Positions 5,360-6,640 of a stretch of 6,640 nucleotides of DNA are shown piece after piece. The first letter of the stretch is position 1. The number at the start of each line of letters is the position of its first letter. The notes below the pieces were generated by a model. It was not told the origin of the DNA. It did not search any database and saw only the letters and a list, made by a program, of their open reading frames with translations. The position numbers and the translations under genes were made by a program. Source of the stretch: Planctomycetota bacterium (GTDB lineage: Bacteria > Planctomycetota > Phycisphaerae > FEN-1346 > JAACEH01); the NCBI GenBank assembly GCA_016935955.1, contig JAFGPY010000021.1, forward strand, positions 1-6,640, written 5' to 3'.

Positions 5360-5656
5360 ATGGGCAGCAGGCACAGGCTGGCACCAGCGGTGAGAACGTG
5401 GTTGCTGATTGCCGCCATTTCGCCTTGCGTCTGGATGGCTGTGGCAATCGTCCGATATCGCAGTTGGACGACCACTTCAGCTGTCCTGCTCATGGGGGCG
5501 CCGCTGATAGCATTGTGGCTCTACTATGGCTGGATTACCCTCTGCCGCAACAGGCGGCGGGATGATACAAGGGATGGAGCGATGGGTGCGGCTTGCGGAC
5601 CTCGCGCGGACGATTGCGTAACAGGAGACGACGATGGCCAAGCTGACCAGCCGTGA
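5360..5656 (+). CDS. Small two-helix membrane protein with an acidic tail, unknown function
   Basis: A 98-residue protein I do not recognise. Two hydrophobic segments, about 13-31 (TWLLIAAISPCVWMAVAIV) and 40-61 (SAVLLMGAPLIALWLYYGWITL), are joined by a short loop. Arginine clusters at both ends (RHR near the start, RNRRR after helix 2) predict cytoplasmic termini. The remaining tail is acidic and low-complexity (ADDCVTGDDDGQADQP) and may be largely fortuitous, since its last 23 bases overlap the next gene. AGGAG lies 10 bases before the ATG, and the gap to the preceding gene is 16 bases. The Arg-rich, short-loop hairpin resembles many small membrane accessory proteins, which gives no functional call. 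It has no sequence resemblance that I can see to the preceding two-helix protein beyond topology. Confidence 0.55.
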   Translation: MGSRHRLAPAVRTWLLIAAISPCVWMAVAIVRYRSWTTTSAVLLMGAPLIALWLYYGWITLCRNRRRDDTRDGAMGAACGPRADDCVTGDDDGQADQP

Positions 5657-6640
5657 GCGGTTCAAGAGGATGTTCGAGCATCGCGACGCCGACCGCGTGC
5701 CGATCATCGATTCGCCGTGGGCCGGGACGATCGCCCGCTGGCATCGTGAGGGCATGCCCGAGGGCATGCACTTCACGGAGTTCTTCGACATCGACTGCGT
5801 GGCGGTCATCGGCACCGACACCAGCCCGCGCTATCCCGTAAAGACCATCGAAGAGACCGACGAGTGGACCGTTCACACGACGCGCTGGGGCGGCACGCAG
5901 AAGCAGTGGAAGCAGATGGACTCGACGCCGGAGTTCATCAGCTTCACGATCACCGATCCCGACACCTGGGCCGAGGCCAAGCGGCGTATGACGCCCGACG
6001 ACGATCGCGTGGACTGGGAGAAGCTGGCCCGCGACTATCCCAAGTGGCGCGAGCGCGGGCAGTGGGTCCAGGCCAATCTCTGGTTCGGCTTCGACGTCAC
6101 GCACTCGTGGATGGTCGGCACGGAGCGCGTGCTGATGGCCCTGGTCGAGCGGCCCGAGTGGATGGTCGACATGTGGAACCACGAACTCGACGTGCAACTG
6201 GCCCTGCTGGAGAAGGTGCTCGAGCGCGGCTACGAGTTCGACGCCGCGTTCTGGTACGACGACATGGGCTACAAGCACAACCAGTTCTTCTCAGTGAAGA
6301 TGTACCGCGAGTTGCTGAAACCCGTGCACAAGCGGGCCATCGAGTGGGCCCATGCTCACGGCGTGAAAGCCCACCTGCACTCCTGCGGCGACGTGAACCC
6401 GTTCGTGCCGGAACTGGTGGGGCTGGGCCTGAACGCCCTGAACCCGCTGGAGGTCAAGGCCGGGATGGACCCCGTGGCCCTCAAGCAGCAGTTCGGCAAG
6501 AGCCTGGTGCTGCACGGCGGCATCAACGCCGTGCTGTGGAACGACTTCGACCGCATTGCCGCCGAGATGCGGCGCGTCGTGCCGGCGGTCAAGCAACAGG
6601 GCGGCTACATCTTCTCCAGCGACCACTCGGTGCCCAACAC
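5634..6640 (+). CDS. Uroporphyrinogen decarboxylase (URO-D)/MtaA-superfamily protein, C-terminus cut by window end
   Basis: The first 335 codons of a protein that continues past the window. It opens MAKLTSRERFKRMFEHRDADRVP, the usual start of the URO-D-like methyltransferase superfamily. It lacks the MRQAGR-type motif near the N-terminus that true HemE uses to bind the substrate, so it is not a heme-pathway enzyme. A late HLHSCGD motif (His249, Cys251) matches the HxC zinc site of MtaA/CmuA-type cobalamin-dependent methyltransferases, which move methyl groups between a corrinoid protein and an acceptor thiol. The third ligand, if present, lies near or beyond the window edge. The final residues SSDHSVPN suggest only a short tail is missing. 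AGGAG sits 6 bases before the ATG, and an in-frame stop at 5619-5621 excludes a longer start. It overlaps the preceding gene by 23 bases. Substrate unknown; the family is abundant in planctomycete-like genomes. Confidence 0.9.
   Translation, partial: MAKLTSRERFKRMFEHRDADRVPIIDSPWAGTIARWHREGMPEGMHFTEFFDIDCVAVIGTDTSPRYPVKTIEETDEWTVHTTRWGGTQKQWKQMDSTPEFISFTITDPDTWAEAKRRMTPDDDRVDWEKLARDYPKWRERGQWVQANLWFGFDVTHSWMVGTERVLMALVERPEWMVDMWNHELDVQLALLEKVLERGYEFDAAFWYDDMGYKHNQFFSVKMYRELLKPVHKRAIEWAHAHGVKAHLHSCGDVNPFVPELVGLGLNALNPLEVKAGMDPVALKQQFGKSLVLHGGINAVLWNDFDRIAAEMRRVVPAVKQQGGYIFSSDHSVPN

Noticed and set aside
3954..5393. 479-residue plus-strand open frame overlapping the M23 gene
   Set aside because: Arg/Gly/Ala-rich frame shadow without recognisable motifs, running through the M23 stop and the next gene.
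3706..5493. 595-residue minus-strand open frame opposite the M23 gene
   Set aside because: Antisense shadow of a GC-rich coding sequence: His/Arg/Ala/Val-rich, no domain, while the plus strand encodes clear M23 and PKD motifs.
5535..6278. 247-residue minus-strand open frame opposite the URO-D gene
   Set aside because: Antisense shadow; the plus-strand frame carries the conserved URO-D-superfamily sequence throughout.
1..6640. CRISPR arrays, tRNA/rRNA genes, insertion-sequence ends
   Set aside because: No regularly spaced repeats, no cloverleaf or rRNA segments, and no transposase or terminal inverted repeats were seen.

Overview
The window is GC-rich bacterial chromosome. The gene mix suggests a Planctomycetota/Phycisphaerae-like organism: a URO-D-superfamily protein that is not HemE, a secreted M23 peptidase with PKD domains, an acetylesterase-type alpha/beta hydrolase and a DPM1-like GT2. 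This is inferred from gene content only; there is no rRNA or other marker. Eight of the nine genes are complete; the last runs off the right edge.

Left part (1-1010, minus strand): a compact two-gene operon of a small winged-helix DNA-binding protein followed, with an ATGA overlap, by a 181-residue minimal nucleotidyltransferase with a GG...DxD active site. It has its own near-consensus sigma-70 promoter (TTGACA-N16-TATAAT). An inverted repeat of about 16 bp covers the -10 element and the predicted transcription start. Gene order, overlap and operator resemble AbiE-type toxin-antitoxin modules, but the proteins look much smaller than AbiEi/AbiEii. This is the most interesting part of the window.

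1011-1181 has no convincing gene. It holds a G-rich stretch, small GC hairpins and a 27-codon open frame that reads like the tail of a lost protein.

Middle (1182-3305, minus strand): in transcription order, a DPM1-like family 2 glycosyltransferase, a 157-residue protein of unknown function with its own promoter and perfect Shine-Dalgarno, and an alpha/beta hydrolase of the esterase/lipase (BD-FAE/acetylesterase-like) type. The hydrolase's best start is an internal GTG behind a perfect AGGAGG.

Right part (3398-6640, plus strand): a divergently transcribed, tightly spaced run of an exported M23 (LytM-type) metallopeptidase with two C-terminal PKD domains, two small two-helix membrane proteins, and a URO-D/MtaA-like protein with an HxCG metal-binding motif, truncated by the window end near its C-terminus. 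The close spacing suggests co-transcription, although the functional link between cell-wall peptidase and URO-D protein is not evident.
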